Assembly (NCBI GenBank): GCA_035489755.1 | Contig: DATGZK010000048.1 | Span: forward strand, 62,001-126,000 | Length of the DNA: 64,000 bases | DNA from: UBA9160 sp035489755 | GTDB lineage: Bacteria; Myxococcota_A; UBA9160 | Direction of reading: 5' to 3' | In this document: one piece after another, positions 32,598 through 41,899 of the stretch | How positions within the stretch are numbered: position 1 is the stretch's first letter | Layout: each line of letters opens with the position of its first letter | Made by a program: the position numbers and the translations under genes | Notes under the pieces: model-generated | The model's input: only the letters and a program-made list of their open reading frames with translations | Database searches by the model: none | Told to the model about the DNA's origin: nothing

Positions 32598-35500
32598 AGC
32601 GCCGGACTCTGCTCGGCGCTCGGATTCGACTCGCCGGAAGACGACATGCCGAAGCGCTCTGCGATCCGATCGAAAGCCAGATAGATCACCGGAGTCGTAA
32701 ACAACGTCAGCACCTGACTGACGATGAGCCCGCCAACAATCGTAATTCCAAGCGGATGGCGCAGCTCGGATCCCGTACCCCTGCCGATCATGAGTGGAAG
32801 CGCTCCCAGGAGCGCCGCCATCGTGGTCATCAAGATCGGGCGCAGCCGCAGGAGACAAGCTTGAAAGATCGCCTCTCGGGGCGGCTTGCCCTCCTTCCGT
32901 TCCGCCTCCAGGGCAAAGTCGATCATCATGATCGCGTTCTTCTTCACAATTCCAATCAGGAGCACAATCCCGATGATTCCGATGATCCCGAGATCATCGC
33001 CCGCGATCATGAGGCCCAGCAGTGCGCCAATCCCAGCCGAGGGAAGTGTCGACAGAATGGTCACTGGATGCACGTAGCTTTCGTAGAGAACGCCCAGCAC
33101 AATGTAGACCGTGACGATGGCCGCCAAGATCAAAAACAACTCGTTCCCCAGCGCCGATTGGAACGCGAGCGCAGCACCCTGGAACACCGTGAATATGCTC
33201 GGCGGCAACCCGATCTCGCGCTCCGTTGCCTTCACTGCCGCTACGGCCTCACCCAGAGAAGCGCCGGGCCCCAAATTGAACGAGATACTCGTTGCGGGGA
33301 ATTGGCCGAGGTGGTTGATTTGCAGCGGCGCCGTCTGCTCCGTCACTTGAGCGAGGCTTGACAGGGGCACCTGGCCACCCGCTGCGATCGACGAAGGCAG
33401 ATACATGGCGCTCAGATCGGGTAGACCACTTTGCTGCGACGGCTTGGCCTCGAGGATCACGCGGTATTGATTGGACTGTGTGAAAATCGTCGAAACAATG
33501 CGCTGCCCAAAGGAGTCGTAGAGTGCATTGTCGATGGTCGCCGGCGTGATACCGAATCGACCCGCAGTGTCACGATCGATCGTGATGTAGGCGGAAAGCC
33601 CGTGCTCCTCCAAATCCGCAGCAACGTCGCTAAACTGCGGCAACTGATTGAGCCGCTCGACCAGCTTTGGCGCCCAGATTCCGAGTTCATCCGGGTTTGC
33701 GTCCTCCAATACGAACTGATATTGCGTGCGGCTCACACTCGTATCGATCGTCAAATCCTGTACGGGTTGCATGTAAACGGTGATGCCAGGCACATCACGC
33801 GTCTCTGTCTGCAACCGGCGAATGATCTCGCTCGCGCTAAGACTCCGCTCGTTGTGCGGCTTTAGATTAATCAGAAAGCGGCCACTATTCAGTGTCCGGT
33901 TTGTACCGTCGACGCCGATAAATGACGATAAGCTCTGTACGTCTGGATCCTTCAGGATGGCTGCGGCCAACGCCTGCTGCCGCTCCGCCATCGCTGCGAA
34001 GGACAGCGACTGCGGTGCTTCGGAGATGCCTTGAATCAGGCCGGTGTCTTGGACAGGAAAGAATCCCTTCGGAATCACAATGTAGAGGATCATCGTCAAG
34101 ACGAGTGTGGCGACGGCTACGATGAGCGTAGCCGCCTGACGGTCGAGAACCCAGTTTAACGCTCGTTCATAGGATCGGGTTAGCGCCTCAAACCATTCGC
34201 GGTTTAGTCGTGCAAAGGCCGTCTCGTGGCTTTCGGAGGCACGCCGCAACAGCTTGGCGCAAAGCATCGGGACCAGAGTCAGGGACACCACTGCTGAGAT
34301 CAGGATGGTCACCGCGAGCGTGACTGCGAATTCACGAAATAGGCGCCCTACCACGTCGCCCATAAAAAGCAGCGGAATCAGCACGGCGATGAGCGAGATG
34401 GTCAAGGACACGATCGTGAAACCGATCTGCTCGGAGCCTTTGAGCGCAGCCGTGAGCGGCGGATCTCCCTCCTCGAGGTAGCGCGTGATGTTCTCGATCA
34501 TCACGATCGCGTCATCGACGACAAAGCCTGTGGCGATGGTCAGAGCCATCAGGGAAAGGTTGTTGATGCTGTAGCCGAGCAAATACATCGCACCAAAGGA
34601 ACCAATGAGTGAAAGAGGGACGGAAAGGCTCGGAATGATCGTCGCGCGTACGTTGCGGAGAAAGAAAAAAATTACGAGAACAACGAGGATCACGGCCAGC
34701 GTGAGCTCGAACTCGACATCGCTTACCGAGGCACGGATCGTGGTCGTCCGGTCCGAGAGAACTGTCACGTCGATCGCGGAAGGGAGGGCGGCCTGCAGCT
34801 GTGGAAGCAGCGCCTTGATGCCATCAACGACTGCGATCACGTTTGCGCCTGGCTGACGCTGAATGTTTAAGATGACCGCGGGCGTCGTATCCTTCCAGGC
34901 AGCGAGTTTGACGTTCTCCGCGTCTTCTCTCACCTCCGCCACATCCGAGAGACGTACTGGGTTATTGTTCTTGTAGGCGACGATCAGACTTTTGTAGTCG
35001 TCTGCGTTTCGTAACTGGTCGTTGGCGTTAATGGTATGCGCGCGTGAGGGCCCGTCGAAATTCCCCTTCGGGGTATTGACGTTGGCATTCGCGATGGTTG
35101 TCCGCAGATCGTCAATATTGAGCCCGTAGGCCGCAAGCACGCGCAGATCGGCTTGAACCCGTACGGCGGGGCGTTGGCCGCCGCTGATACTGACCAAGCC
35201 GACGCCCGGAAGTTGCGAGATCTTCTGGGCAAGCCGCGTATCGGCCAGGTCTTCGACCTGCGGCAGAGGAAGCGTCTTCGAGGTGAGAGCCAGGGTCAGG
35301 ATGGGCGCATCGGCGGGATTGACCTTGGCATAGATTGGAGGTGCTGGAAGATCCGACGGCAGAAGATTTCCAGCCGCATTGATGGCAGCCTGAACCTCTT
35401 GCTCGGCCACGTCCAGGCTCAGATTGAGGGCAAACTGCAGCGTGATCACCGAGGCGCCCGCAGAGCTTGACGAGGACATCTGGTTCAGACTTGGCATCTG

Positions 35501-35716
35501 ACCGAACTGAACTTCGAGCGGCGCTGTGACTGAAGTACTCATCACGTCGGGGCTTGCGCCGGGATAAAACGTCTGGACCTGGATTGTCGGGTAGTCCACC
35601 TCCGGCAGAGCCGAGAGCGGAAGGAATTGGAAGGCGAGGATGCCTACCAATAGGATGGCCAGCATCAGAAGAGAAGTGGCGACCGGGCGAAGAATGAACG
35701 GACGCGAGGGATTCAT
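32594..35716 (-). CDS. mdtB: RND multidrug efflux pump subunit, MdtB type
   Basis: A 1,040-residue RND transporter beginning MNPSRPFILRPVATSLLML, followed by LPEVDYPTIQVQTFYPGASP, typical of the MdtB/MdtC branch. ATGFVVDDAIVMIENITRYL marks TM4 with the proton-relay Asp residues. Two periplasmic porter loops and twelve TM helices fit the length. It is co-translated with mdtC and preceded by the membrane-fusion gene. The protein most likely forms a mixed trimer with the MdtC-type subunit, as in enterobacteria. No outer-membrane TolC gene is in the operon. Confidence 0.94.
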   Translation of the reverse strand: MNPSRPFILRPVATSLLMLAILLVGILAFQFLPLSALPEVDYPTIQVQTFYPGASPDVMSTSVTAPLEVQFGQMPSLNQMSSSSSAGASVITLQFALNLSLDVAEQEVQAAINAAGNLLPSDLPAPPIYAKVNPADAPILTLALTSKTLPLPQVEDLADTRLAQKISQLPGVGLVSISGGQRPAVRVQADLRVLAAYGLNIDDLRTTIANANVNTPKGNFDGPSRAHTINANDQLRNADDYKSLIVAYKNNNPVRLSDVAEVREDAENVKLAAWKDTTPAVILNIQRQPGANVIAVVDGIKALLPQLQAALPSAIDVTVLSDRTTTIRASVSDVEFELTLAVILVVLVIFFFLRNVRATIIPSLSVPLSLIGSFGAMYLLGYSINNLSLMALTIATGFVVDDAIVMIENITRYLEEGDPPLTAALKGSEQIGFTIVSLTISLIAVLIPLLFMGDVVGRLFREFAVTLAVTILISAVVSLTLVPMLCAKLLRRASESHETAFARLNREWFEALTRSYERALNWVLDRQAATLIVAVATLVLTMILYIVIPKGFFPVQDTGLIQGISEAPQSLSFAAMAERQQALAAAILKDPDVQSLSSFIGVDGTNRTLNSGRFLINLKPHNERSLSASEIIRRLQTETRDVPGITVYMQPVQDLTIDTSVSRTQYQFVLEDANPDELGIWAPKLVERLNQLPQFSDVAADLEEHGLSAYITIDRDTAGRFGITPATIDNALYDSFGQRIVSTIFTQSNQYRVILEAKPSQQSGLPDLSAMYLPSSIAAGGQVPLSSLAQVTEQTAPLQINHLGQFPATSISFNLGPGASLGEAVAAVKATEREIGLPPSIFTVFQGAALAFQSALGNELFLILAAIVTVYIVLGVLYESYVHPVTILSTLPSAGIGALLGLMIAGDDLGIIGIIGIVLLIGIVKKNAIMMIDFALEAERKEGKPPREAIFQACLLRLRPILMTTMAALLGALPLMIGRGTGSELRHPLGITIVGGLIVSQVLTLFTTPVIYLAFDRIAERFGMSSSGESNPSAEQSPAL

Positions 35717-35788
35717 GCTCCCCTCACACGACGTGTCCGGATCCGCCGGTCATTGGCCGTTCAAGGAGTGCGACCGCTGCTCTTGCGG

Positions 35789-37057
35789 TCATTTCGAGCG
35801 ATGACCGTGTGGGCCGGATGGTGTTTGCAGGGCCTCGGCCGCTGCGGTGGATTCCGTGGGCGCGCTACCGCGCACCTCGACCTTGGCGCCTTCACGCAGC
35901 TTGTCAGCGCCATCGATCACCACGCGATCGCCCAGCGACAGGCCGGATTGCACCGCTACTCGCTCACCGTCAACCGGACCGAGCGTCACGGCTTGCACCG
36001 TAACGGAGTTGTCGGGTTTCACGAGATAGACGAAAGTGCCTGGCGCGCCGCGCTGGATCGCTGCGCCGGGAACCACGGTCGCGTCATGGAGCACGTCGAC
36101 CAGGATGTTCGCGTTGACGAATTGATTCGGGAACAGAGCTTCGTTTTCGTTCTCGAACAGGGCCTTTAGCTTGACCGTTCCGGTAGAGGTATCGATCTGA
36201 CTGTCTACCGCCGTAAGAACGCCCGTGGCGAGCTTCGTCGAGCGACTCCTGTCATAAGCGGTAACCGGCAGCTTTGCGCCGTCATGCAACCTCTTCAGGA
36301 CAGGGGGTAGATCGTCCTCCGGCAGGACGAGAACCACGGCGATGGGTTTTGTCTGCGTAATCACGGCGAGGCCCGTGCTGCTGTTCACCTGCACGTAGTT
36401 TCCGGGATCCACCAGCCGGAGGCCGACGCGACCGTCGATCGGCGACACGATACGACAGTAGTTCAGATTGAGCCGAGCATTGTCGACCAGGCCCTGGTCG
36501 ATTTTCACGGTGCCTTCGCTTTGTCGCACCGTATATTCCTGGTCAACCACCTGTTGCTTGGCGATCGAATCTTCCTTGTCCAGCGTCTCGTATCGAGCCA
36601 GATCGATTTGAGCGACCTTCAGGGTTGCTTGATCTTTTAGAAGCTGACCCTCTGCCTGATCGAGCGCTGCTTGATAGGGGCGTGGATCGATCTGGGCGAG
36701 GAAATCACCCTTGCGAACAGTCTGACCCTCCTTGAAGGCAACTTCCGTTAACTGACCGTTGATCTGCGTCTGAACGGTCACGGTGGCCAAAGGCGTCACC
36801 GTGCCGAGCGCATCCAGAGTGATGTTGAGATCTCCTTGGACGGCGCTAGCAGCGCGTACTGGCATGGCCGCAATGGCGCCAGGCCGGCCAGACTGGGTGT
36901 TCTGCGCGGACCGTGCGTGAATCCACCAGACGAGCGCGATGCCAAGCAGCACGACCGATAGCCAAACGATCCAGCGCACTGTCGGTTGACGGAGCTGGCG
37001 CGGTAGAAGGGCCTGAATCGTCGCTTGGCTGTGGTGTCTAAGACCGTCGTCGCCCAT
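35789..37057 (-). CDS. mdtA: RND efflux periplasmic adaptor, MdtA type
   Basis: About 422 residues. A single N-terminal membrane anchor (VRWIVWLSVVLLGIALVWWI) is followed by a biotinyl-lipoyl-like domain (GTVTPLATVTVQTQINGQL, FKEGQTVRKGDFLAQIDPRPY), a helical hairpin and beta-barrel (SPIDGRVGLRLVDPGNYV). This is the HlyD/MdtA fold. It links the RND pump to an outer-membrane channel. Start choices are ATG at 37084, 37075 or 37057; the last has AGGA at good spacing. The 72-nt gap before mdtB is gene-free. The operon lacks the BaeSR regulators known from E. coli. Confidence 0.94.
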   Translation of the reverse strand: MGDDGLRHHSQATIQALLPRQLRQPTVRWIVWLSVVLLGIALVWWIHARSAQNTQSGRPGAIAAMPVRAASAVQGDLNITLDALGTVTPLATVTVQTQINGQLTEVAFKEGQTVRKGDFLAQIDPRPYQAALDQAEGQLLKDQATLKVAQIDLARYETLDKEDSIAKQQVVDQEYTVRQSEGTVKIDQGLVDNARLNLNYCRIVSPIDGRVGLRLVDPGNYVQVNSSTGLAVITQTKPIAVVLVLPEDDLPPVLKRLHDGAKLPVTAYDRSRSTKLATGVLTAVDSQIDTSTGTVKLKALFENENEALFPNQFVNANILVDVLHDATVVPGAAIQRGAPGTFVYLVKPDNSVTVQAVTLGPVDGERVAVQSGLSLGDRVVIDGADKLREGAKVEVRGSAPTESTAAAEALQTPSGPHGHRSK

Positions 37058-37241
37058 GGCAGGTTCCTGCTCCATAGCGTTCATGCAGATCGAAGGGGCC
37101 TTTGAGGTGCTCTAAACCCAAGGCGAACCATGCGCGGCTATGATCCGATTGGGAAAGGACATCGAGCTCGCATGGGAGCTTGATCGCCCCGTCGCAGCCC
37201 TTCGGACCTTCGACCCCGATCACCAGCGTGCCATACCCCAT
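37038..37241 (-). CDS. small hypothetical ORF upstream of mdtA
   Basis: A 67-residue frame (MGYGTLVIGVEGPKGCDGA...) preceded by GAGGAG 8 nt before its ATG, the best RBS in this stretch. The first two thirds show high third-position GC, like real genes here. The last 20 to 47 nt overlap the mdtA start in another frame, so translation could couple to mdtA. No family is recognised and no TM or signal peptide is visible. It may be a leader ORF controlling mdtA, the end of a decayed gene, or chance. Confidence 0.35.
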   Translation of the reverse strand: MGYGTLVIGVEGPKGCDGAIKLPCELDVLSQSDHSRAWFALGLEHLKGPFDLHERYGAGTCHGRRRS

Positions 37242-37818
37242 TGAAAAAGCTCCTCATTGGACCCGTATTTCCCTCATTTCGCCGCGAAGCGCAGGAGACC
37301 CCCCCGCCCGAAGACCTCGGTCGCGCGACGAAGTCCGATCAGCGCGGGATCCCACTGCTTCGGGTACCTCGAGACCCGATTGGCAACGCGGTGAGAAGCT
37401 GGCAACCCCCCCCGGTAAAGAGCGGCGCAGCCAGCCTGTAGGTTGACAGGGAAAACAGCATCGAGAACTCGAGGCGGAGAGGCTTGCTGGCAGTCACTGG
37501 GGCTCGCGGGCCACGCCCGCTGAATGCACGGATGGCCCCGCTCACGTCGCAAGCGCCGGTGGGCCGCACCCGGGGCCCGCCCCGCGCCTCGAGGCTACGG
37601 CCGCGGGGAGGCGGTACTTTGCCCGCGCCTCCGGACCGGCAGGAAGCCGAATCCCCAGGGGAGGGCTTCTGGCTGGTCTGCGCTACTCGAGGCCGGGTCG
37701 GGTTCCGCCGTGGTATCGTGCGCGCCGCTCCGAGGGCGAGGAGAAAAGCGGGGCAAGAGTTGCGGCGTCCAGGAGACGGTCTAGGGCACGAGCAGGGCGG
37801 CGAGAATAGGCGGGCTTC
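37242..37818. other. gene-free stretch upstream of the mdt operon
   Basis: No frame here has homology or a coherent RBS. It must hold the promoter of the mdt operon on the minus strand and probably that of tRNA-Gln on the plus strand, but no clear -35/-10 pair stands out. Apparent long frames on the plus strand run through the tRNA and are spurious. Confidence 0.5.
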
Positions 37819-37892
37819 TCCCCGGTCGTCTAACGGCAGGACAGCAGGCTCTGAACCTGCGAATGGTGGTTCGAATCCATCCCGGGGAACCA
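37819..37892 (+). tRNA. tRNA-Gln (anticodon CUG)
   Basis: A full cloverleaf can be drawn. The acceptor stem is TCCCCGG/CCGGGGA. The anticodon arm GCAGG-CTCTGAA-CCTGC gives anticodon CTG. The T arm is GGTGG-TTCGAAT-CCATC. The discriminator is A and CCA is encoded (37890-37892). It reads CAG codons. It stands alone with no neighbouring tRNA. Confidence 0.95.
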
Positions 37893-38218
37893 CTTCTAAA
37901 TCAAGGAGTTGCAGCTCCGAAGTCCCTCTTCGGAAGTCCCGATACTTCTCACCGTGAGAAACGAGGGGCAGCTCCCAGCGCGGATCGCGGCTCCACATCA
38001 GCTTTAAGAATGGAAAGAGCAGTTGGGTAAAGAGGTCTGGCGGGAAAACCTATGAGGAGGCGGGACAAAGGCTCTGCCGTGGTAGTTCGCGACCCAAAAT
38101 CGAAGGCCCACCCAACCCCGCCCGTTCCTTTCCTGTTGTCGGCGATTGCGACGGCACGCACCCCAACCCTCAGGTTCGAAGCCGCTGCGGCGCCGGCGCG
38201 CATATGTCGATCACGGAA
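37893..38218. other. gene-free stretch after tRNA-Gln
   Basis: Apart from the hairpin at 37916-37934 I see no gene. Frames crossing it on either strand lack recognisable domains and RBS. No direct repeat of the tRNA 3' end is apparent to suggest an integrated element. Confidence 0.45.
37916..37934 (+). terminator. hairpin downstream of tRNA-Gln
   Basis: A 7-bp perfect stem TCCGAAG/CTTCGGA with a 5-nt loop lies 24 nt after the CCA end. No T-run follows, so it is a weak intrinsic terminator or an RNA processing signal for the tRNA precursor. Confidence 0.4.
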
Positions 38219-39103
38219 TCACGGGATCGGTTTGCTCGCGCTGTGCGACCGCGGATACTTCATGAAGCGCACGATGATCGCGTCCCGCCAGCGATCGGGC
38301 AGCCAGCGCGCGAGCAGGGCTTGCACCTTCGCATCGGTCCCGACCAGGTAACGGGCCTTCGGACGGGCTGCCGTGAGTGCGTGGTGGATTGCGCGTGCCA
38401 CCGCTGCCGGGGGAATCGCGACGCGCTTTTGCTGCTCCATCATGGCGAGCACGGCGCGGATCGCATCGCCGTAGAGCTCGGTCGCGTCCCGCGGGAGGCC
38501 CGCGAGCATCGAAGCCGCGTAGGACTCGGTCTTGCCCCAGATCGCCGTGTCGATCGCGCCGGGCTCGATCAGCGACACCTGGATGCCCCACGGTGCCAGC
38601 TCCATCCGCTCGGACTCGCTCAAGGCCTCGAGCGCGAACTTCGATGCGTTGTAGGGGGCGACGAGCGGCTGTGACACGCGGCCTCCGATTGAGCCCACGT
38701 TCACGATCCGACCTCGCGCGCGGCGAATCGCGGGCAAGAAGGCCTTCGTAACGGCGACCACGGACACGACATTCACCTCGAACTGACGGCGCAGCTCGTC
38801 GAGATCGAGGAACTCGACCGGTGCGCCGAGGCCGATTCCTGCATTGTTGACGAGGCCCGAGAGGCCGGCCTCTCTGACCTCGGCCTCGACGCGCTTGGCC
38901 GCCGCAGCGATCGCTGCAGCGTCCGTCACGTCCAGCAGGAGTGGCTCCAGCCTCTCCGAGCCCTCCTTGCGCAGGGATTCCCCGTCCGCTTCGCGGCGCA
39001 CTCCCGCAAATACGCGGAAACCCTCGCGATCGAGGTGCAGCGCAGCGGCGCGCCCGATGCCGGTCGAAGCGCCCGTGAGAACGACAGTGCCCGACGTGCT
39101 CAT
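38219..39103 (-). CDS. short-chain dehydrogenase/reductase
   Basis: A 294-residue Rossmann protein. The cofactor motif is VVLTGASTGIGRAAALHL (TGxxxGxG), NNAG is in LVNNAGIG, and the catalytic Ser-Tyr-Lys set is GSIGGR ... YNASKFALEAL. The arrangement is of the classical SDR type; the Arg after the first strand (GVRREADG) suggests NADP(H). The substrate is unknown. The start at 39103 (MSTSGTVVLTGAS) has AAGGA upstream and family-like length. It stands alone, diverging from the glycosylation-like trio. Confidence 0.9.
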   Translation of the reverse strand: MSTSGTVVLTGASTGIGRAAALHLDREGFRVFAGVRREADGESLRKEGSERLEPLLLDVTDAAAIAAAAKRVEAEVREAGLSGLVNNAGIGLGAPVEFLDLDELRRQFEVNVVSVVAVTKAFLPAIRRARGRIVNVGSIGGRVSQPLVAPYNASKFALEALSESERMELAPWGIQVSLIEPGAIDTAIWGKTESYAASMLAGLPRDATELYGDAIRAVLAMMEQQKRVAIPPAAVARAIHHALTAARPKARYLVGTDAKVQALLARWLPDRWRDAIIVRFMKYPRSHSASKPIP

Positions 39104-39435
39104 GCAGTCCTTTCTTCCGTGTATGACGACAGGAAGCAGCCTGCCAGGTCTAGCGTCTCGCACACTACGCCTGCCCTAGGTTCCACGCCCTTTCCTCGCA
39201 GCCCGACGATACCGTGCCTCAGCCTTTACCCTCTCGTCGTCCCACCCGTCCTCAGCAAGCGTCGGAGGTCTGAGCCTCCCGTGCGCAGCCGACCCGAGCA
39301 ATCGCATCCGCCGGCCGACTGCAATCCGACGCCTCCCGCGCGAGCCCCGGATCGAGGCAGGTCGGCGCTCAAGGCAGCTTGGCACCGAACCGATGCGATG
39401 AGCAGGCGGTACCGCGCCGCGAGGGGACGCTTGAC
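39104..39435. other. divergent intergenic region
   Basis: This region separates the SDR gene (minus) and the GT-C-like gene (plus) and must contain their promoters. Overlapping frames on both strands are Arg/Pro-rich shadows without domains. A TTG-started extension of the plus gene begins at 39379 but has no RBS. No clear promoter could be assigned by eye. Confidence 0.45.
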
Positions 39436-41265
39436 GTGGGACCCGTCTCCGCCCGCCGCAAGACCGTCTATGCCTGTCTCGGGCTCGCTGGGCTGACTCT
39501 CGCGCTCTACGCCGGAGCGCTGCGCTTCGACTTTGTCAACTTCGACGACCACACCGTCCTGCTCGCGCATCCTGAGCTTTACAACGGGACCTCACTGCTC
39601 GCGAGTCTCCGCCAGATTTCCATTGCCGGCTTCCCTCGAGAAGAGCCCCTGCTCCTGCGCGACATCAGCTGGGCTTTCGATGCGCGGCTCTTCGGCTTCG
39701 CAAACCCGCTCGGATACCACCTCGGGAACGTGCTGTGGAATGCCGCGAATAGCGTACTCGTGTTTCTTTTCCTGCTGCGCGCGACACGACGCTTCGAGCT
39801 CGCGCTTGCAATAGCGGCCGGCTTCGCGGTGCTGGCGGTACACGTCGAGCCGGTCTGCTGGGTGATGGGTCGAAAAGACGTATTGTCGGGTTTCTTTGTG
39901 CTCGCGGCGCTGCTCGCCCAGTCCTTCGAGCTCGAGCAGACCTCGCCGTCCCGCCGTCAGCTCTGCTACGCGGTGACGCTCGCGGCCATGGTGCTCGCAC
40001 TCTTTTCCAAGATCGCGGCAATGAGCTGCGTCCTTCTTCTCGCCATACACTGGATCTTCCATCCGTATCTCGCGGGGCGGCGCGAGCCCAGGACGCCGCT
40101 CGACTGGAGCCGCATCTTGCGCGAGTTGGTCCCGCGCTATGCACCGCACGCCCTCCTGACGACTGCGATCGTCGTCTGGTACCAGCACGCCGTCGCCCAG
40201 TTCGGCGTAACGGGCTGGCGAGGCCGTGGGCCGCTCGACCCCGTGCATCTCGCGAACGTGGCGAGCTTCGCTCCGCTTGTGATCGCCCAGTACCTGCGGT
40301 CGATCGTATGGCCGACGCAGCTCTCGATCTTCTATCGCTGGCCGCATGTCGAGATCCCTCTTACAAACTTGCAGCAGCTCGCCGCTGCTGCGGTCGCTCT
40401 CGTCATCCTTTCAGGGGTCCTCTTTTGCTGCCGGCGCAGGCGCGACCTCGCCTTCTATGTCTTGGGCTTCCTCGCACTCCTGGTGCCGTACATGGGCATC
40501 GTCTTCGTCGATATCTGGAGAGCCGATCGTTACATCTATCTGGCCGCGCTCTGCGTGCTGGCGATTCCCGCCACGCTGCTCTGCGAACTCCACGCGCGCT
40601 CCGGCCGTGCGATGCGCTGGGCGATCCTCATCCTGGCGGCGGGATTCGGCCTCGGCTCAGCCGCCGCGACGTTCAATCATGAGGCCGTTTGGCAGGACGA
40701 CGACGCGCTCTGGTCCTACGAGGCGCATCTGAAAGAACCCTCGCTGCAGGCGATCCAGAGCCTCGCCAAGTTGTACGTGGAGCGCGCTGAGAATGAGACG
40801 AATGCGATGCGCCGCCACGAGCTCCTAGACAGCGCCCACCTGGAGATCACGCGCGGCCTCGAGCACGATCGCGTGCTCGATCGCCGACCGAACGGCTACG
40901 CGACGAATGAGCAGCTCCAGCTCTCGCATCTCTACGTGCTCCAGGGTCGCGTCGCCGCGATGGAAGGCGCGCCGCTCGAACAGCAGCTGGCGGCGTACGC
41001 CACCGCCCACAAGATCGCACCCAACCGCGCCAGCGCCTTCATGCTCGCCAAGATCTACCTCCAGCTCGCAGGGAGGGCGCCTTCCGAGGAGCGCGAGCAC
41101 CTCGTCCGCACGTCGCTCGATTATTTTATCGAGTACATCGCACAATCGGGTCCTGATCCCATCCAGCGCCAGCGCAGCGCAGCGATGCTCGCGACACTTT
41201 ACGAACAGCCCTACCCCTTCCTCAGCGACGAGATCCTCGCCGCACGGCGCAGCTACTTCCAGTGA
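39436..41265 (+). CDS. GT-C/TMTC-like multi-pass membrane protein with helical repeat tail
   Basis: About 609 residues with some ten hydrophobic helices. The first luminal loop has FDFVNFDDHTVLL, with the acidic Asp-Asp pair typical of GT-C glycosyltransferases, then GYHLGNVLWNAANSVLVFLF and VEPVCWVMGRKDVLSGFF. These recall TMTC/PMT-like proteins that use a lipid-linked sugar. The last 180 residues (YVERAENETNAMRRHELLD, ILYLQLAG-like) look like degenerate TPRs. GTG at 39436 is chosen because GAGGGG precedes it. It is followed directly by a methyltransferase and a glycosyltransferase, pointing to envelope or protein glycosylation. The sugar and the acceptor are unknown. Confidence 0.78.
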   Translation: MGPVSARRKTVYACLGLAGLTLALYAGALRFDFVNFDDHTVLLAHPELYNGTSLLASLRQISIAGFPREEPLLLRDISWAFDARLFGFANPLGYHLGNVLWNAANSVLVFLFLLRATRRFELALAIAAGFAVLAVHVEPVCWVMGRKDVLSGFFVLAALLAQSFELEQTSPSRRQLCYAVTLAAMVLALFSKIAAMSCVLLLAIHWIFHPYLAGRREPRTPLDWSRILRELVPRYAPHALLTTAIVVWYQHAVAQFGVTGWRGRGPLDPVHLANVASFAPLVIAQYLRSIVWPTQLSIFYRWPHVEIPLTNLQQLAAAAVALVILSGVLFCCRRRRDLAFYVLGFLALLVPYMGIVFVDIWRADRYIYLAALCVLAIPATLLCELHARSGRAMRWAILILAAGFGLGSAAATFNHEAVWQDDDALWSYEAHLKEPSLQAIQSLAKLYVERAENETNAMRRHELLDSAHLEITRGLEHDRVLDRRPNGYATNEQLQLSHLYVLQGRVAAMEGAPLEQQLAAYATAHKIAPNRASAFMLAKIYLQLAGRAPSEEREHLVRTSLDYFIEYIAQSGPDPIQRQRSAAMLATLYEQPYPFLSDEILAARRSYFQ

Positions 41266-41897
41266 ACCGGGCCAATCCGTACATTGGTGCCTATCCCTTC
41301 TTGAAGGGTCGACGGCGGGTTTGGCGCGAGATCGCTCGCTTCGTGCGCAAGGACGTACCTTCGGCGCACACCGTCGTCGAGCTCGGCGCCGGTTACTGCG
41401 ACTTCATCAACGAATTCCCGGCCACCCGCAAGATCGCCTTCGATCTCAATCCGGAAATGGCGGCGTTCGCGGCGCCGGAGGTGGAGCTGCGAACCGGTGA
41501 CGCCACCACGCTGCCGGGAATCCAACCCGAAAGCGTCGACCTCGTCTTCGCGAGCAACTTCCTCGAGCATCTAAAGCAGGACGAACTCGACGCACTGCTC
41601 CCGCGCATTCGGTGTGTGCTCGCGCCAGGTGGTCGACTCGTCCTGATCCAGCCCAACTATCGGCTCTGCGCAGACCGCTACTTCGAAGATCCCACCCACC
41701 AGACGATCTTTGACGACGCCAACATCGTGAAATTGCTCGCCACGCACGCTTTGCAGGTGATCCGTCTCGAACCCGGCGTGCTGCCGTTTTCGATGCGGAG
41801 CCGCCTGCCCCAATGGGGATGCCTTACCCGCCTCTACCTGTGCTCGCCCATCAAGCCGATGGCGGCCCAGATGTACGTCGTCGCGGAGCGAGCCTAA
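41262..41897 (+). CDS. class I SAM-dependent methyltransferase
   Basis: A 211-residue protein with motif I VVELGAGYCDFINEF, the acidic residue in IAFDLNPEM, and the motif IV region VDLVFASNFLEHL, a typical Methyltransf_11-like core. The later LAPGGRLVLIQPNYRL is also family-like. It probably methylates a sugar or lipid intermediate made by the neighbouring glycosyltransferases. GTG at 41262 overlaps the stop of the GT-C-like gene (GTGA), so they are translated together. The acceptor cannot be inferred. Confidence 0.87.
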   Translation: MNRANPYIGAYPFLKGRRRVWREIARFVRKDVPSAHTVVELGAGYCDFINEFPATRKIAFDLNPEMAAFAAPEVELRTGDATTLPGIQPESVDLVFASNFLEHLKQDELDALLPRIRCVLAPGGRLVLIQPNYRLCADRYFEDPTHQTIFDDANIVKLLATHALQVIRLEPGVLPFSMRSRLPQWGCLTRLYLCSPIKPMAAQMYVVAERA

Positions 41898-41899
41898 CC

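Noticed and set aside
37484..37957. 157-residue plus-strand frame near tRNA-Gln
   Set aside because: It reads straight through the tRNA; part of its protein (NGRTAGSEPANGGSNPS) is just translated tRNA.
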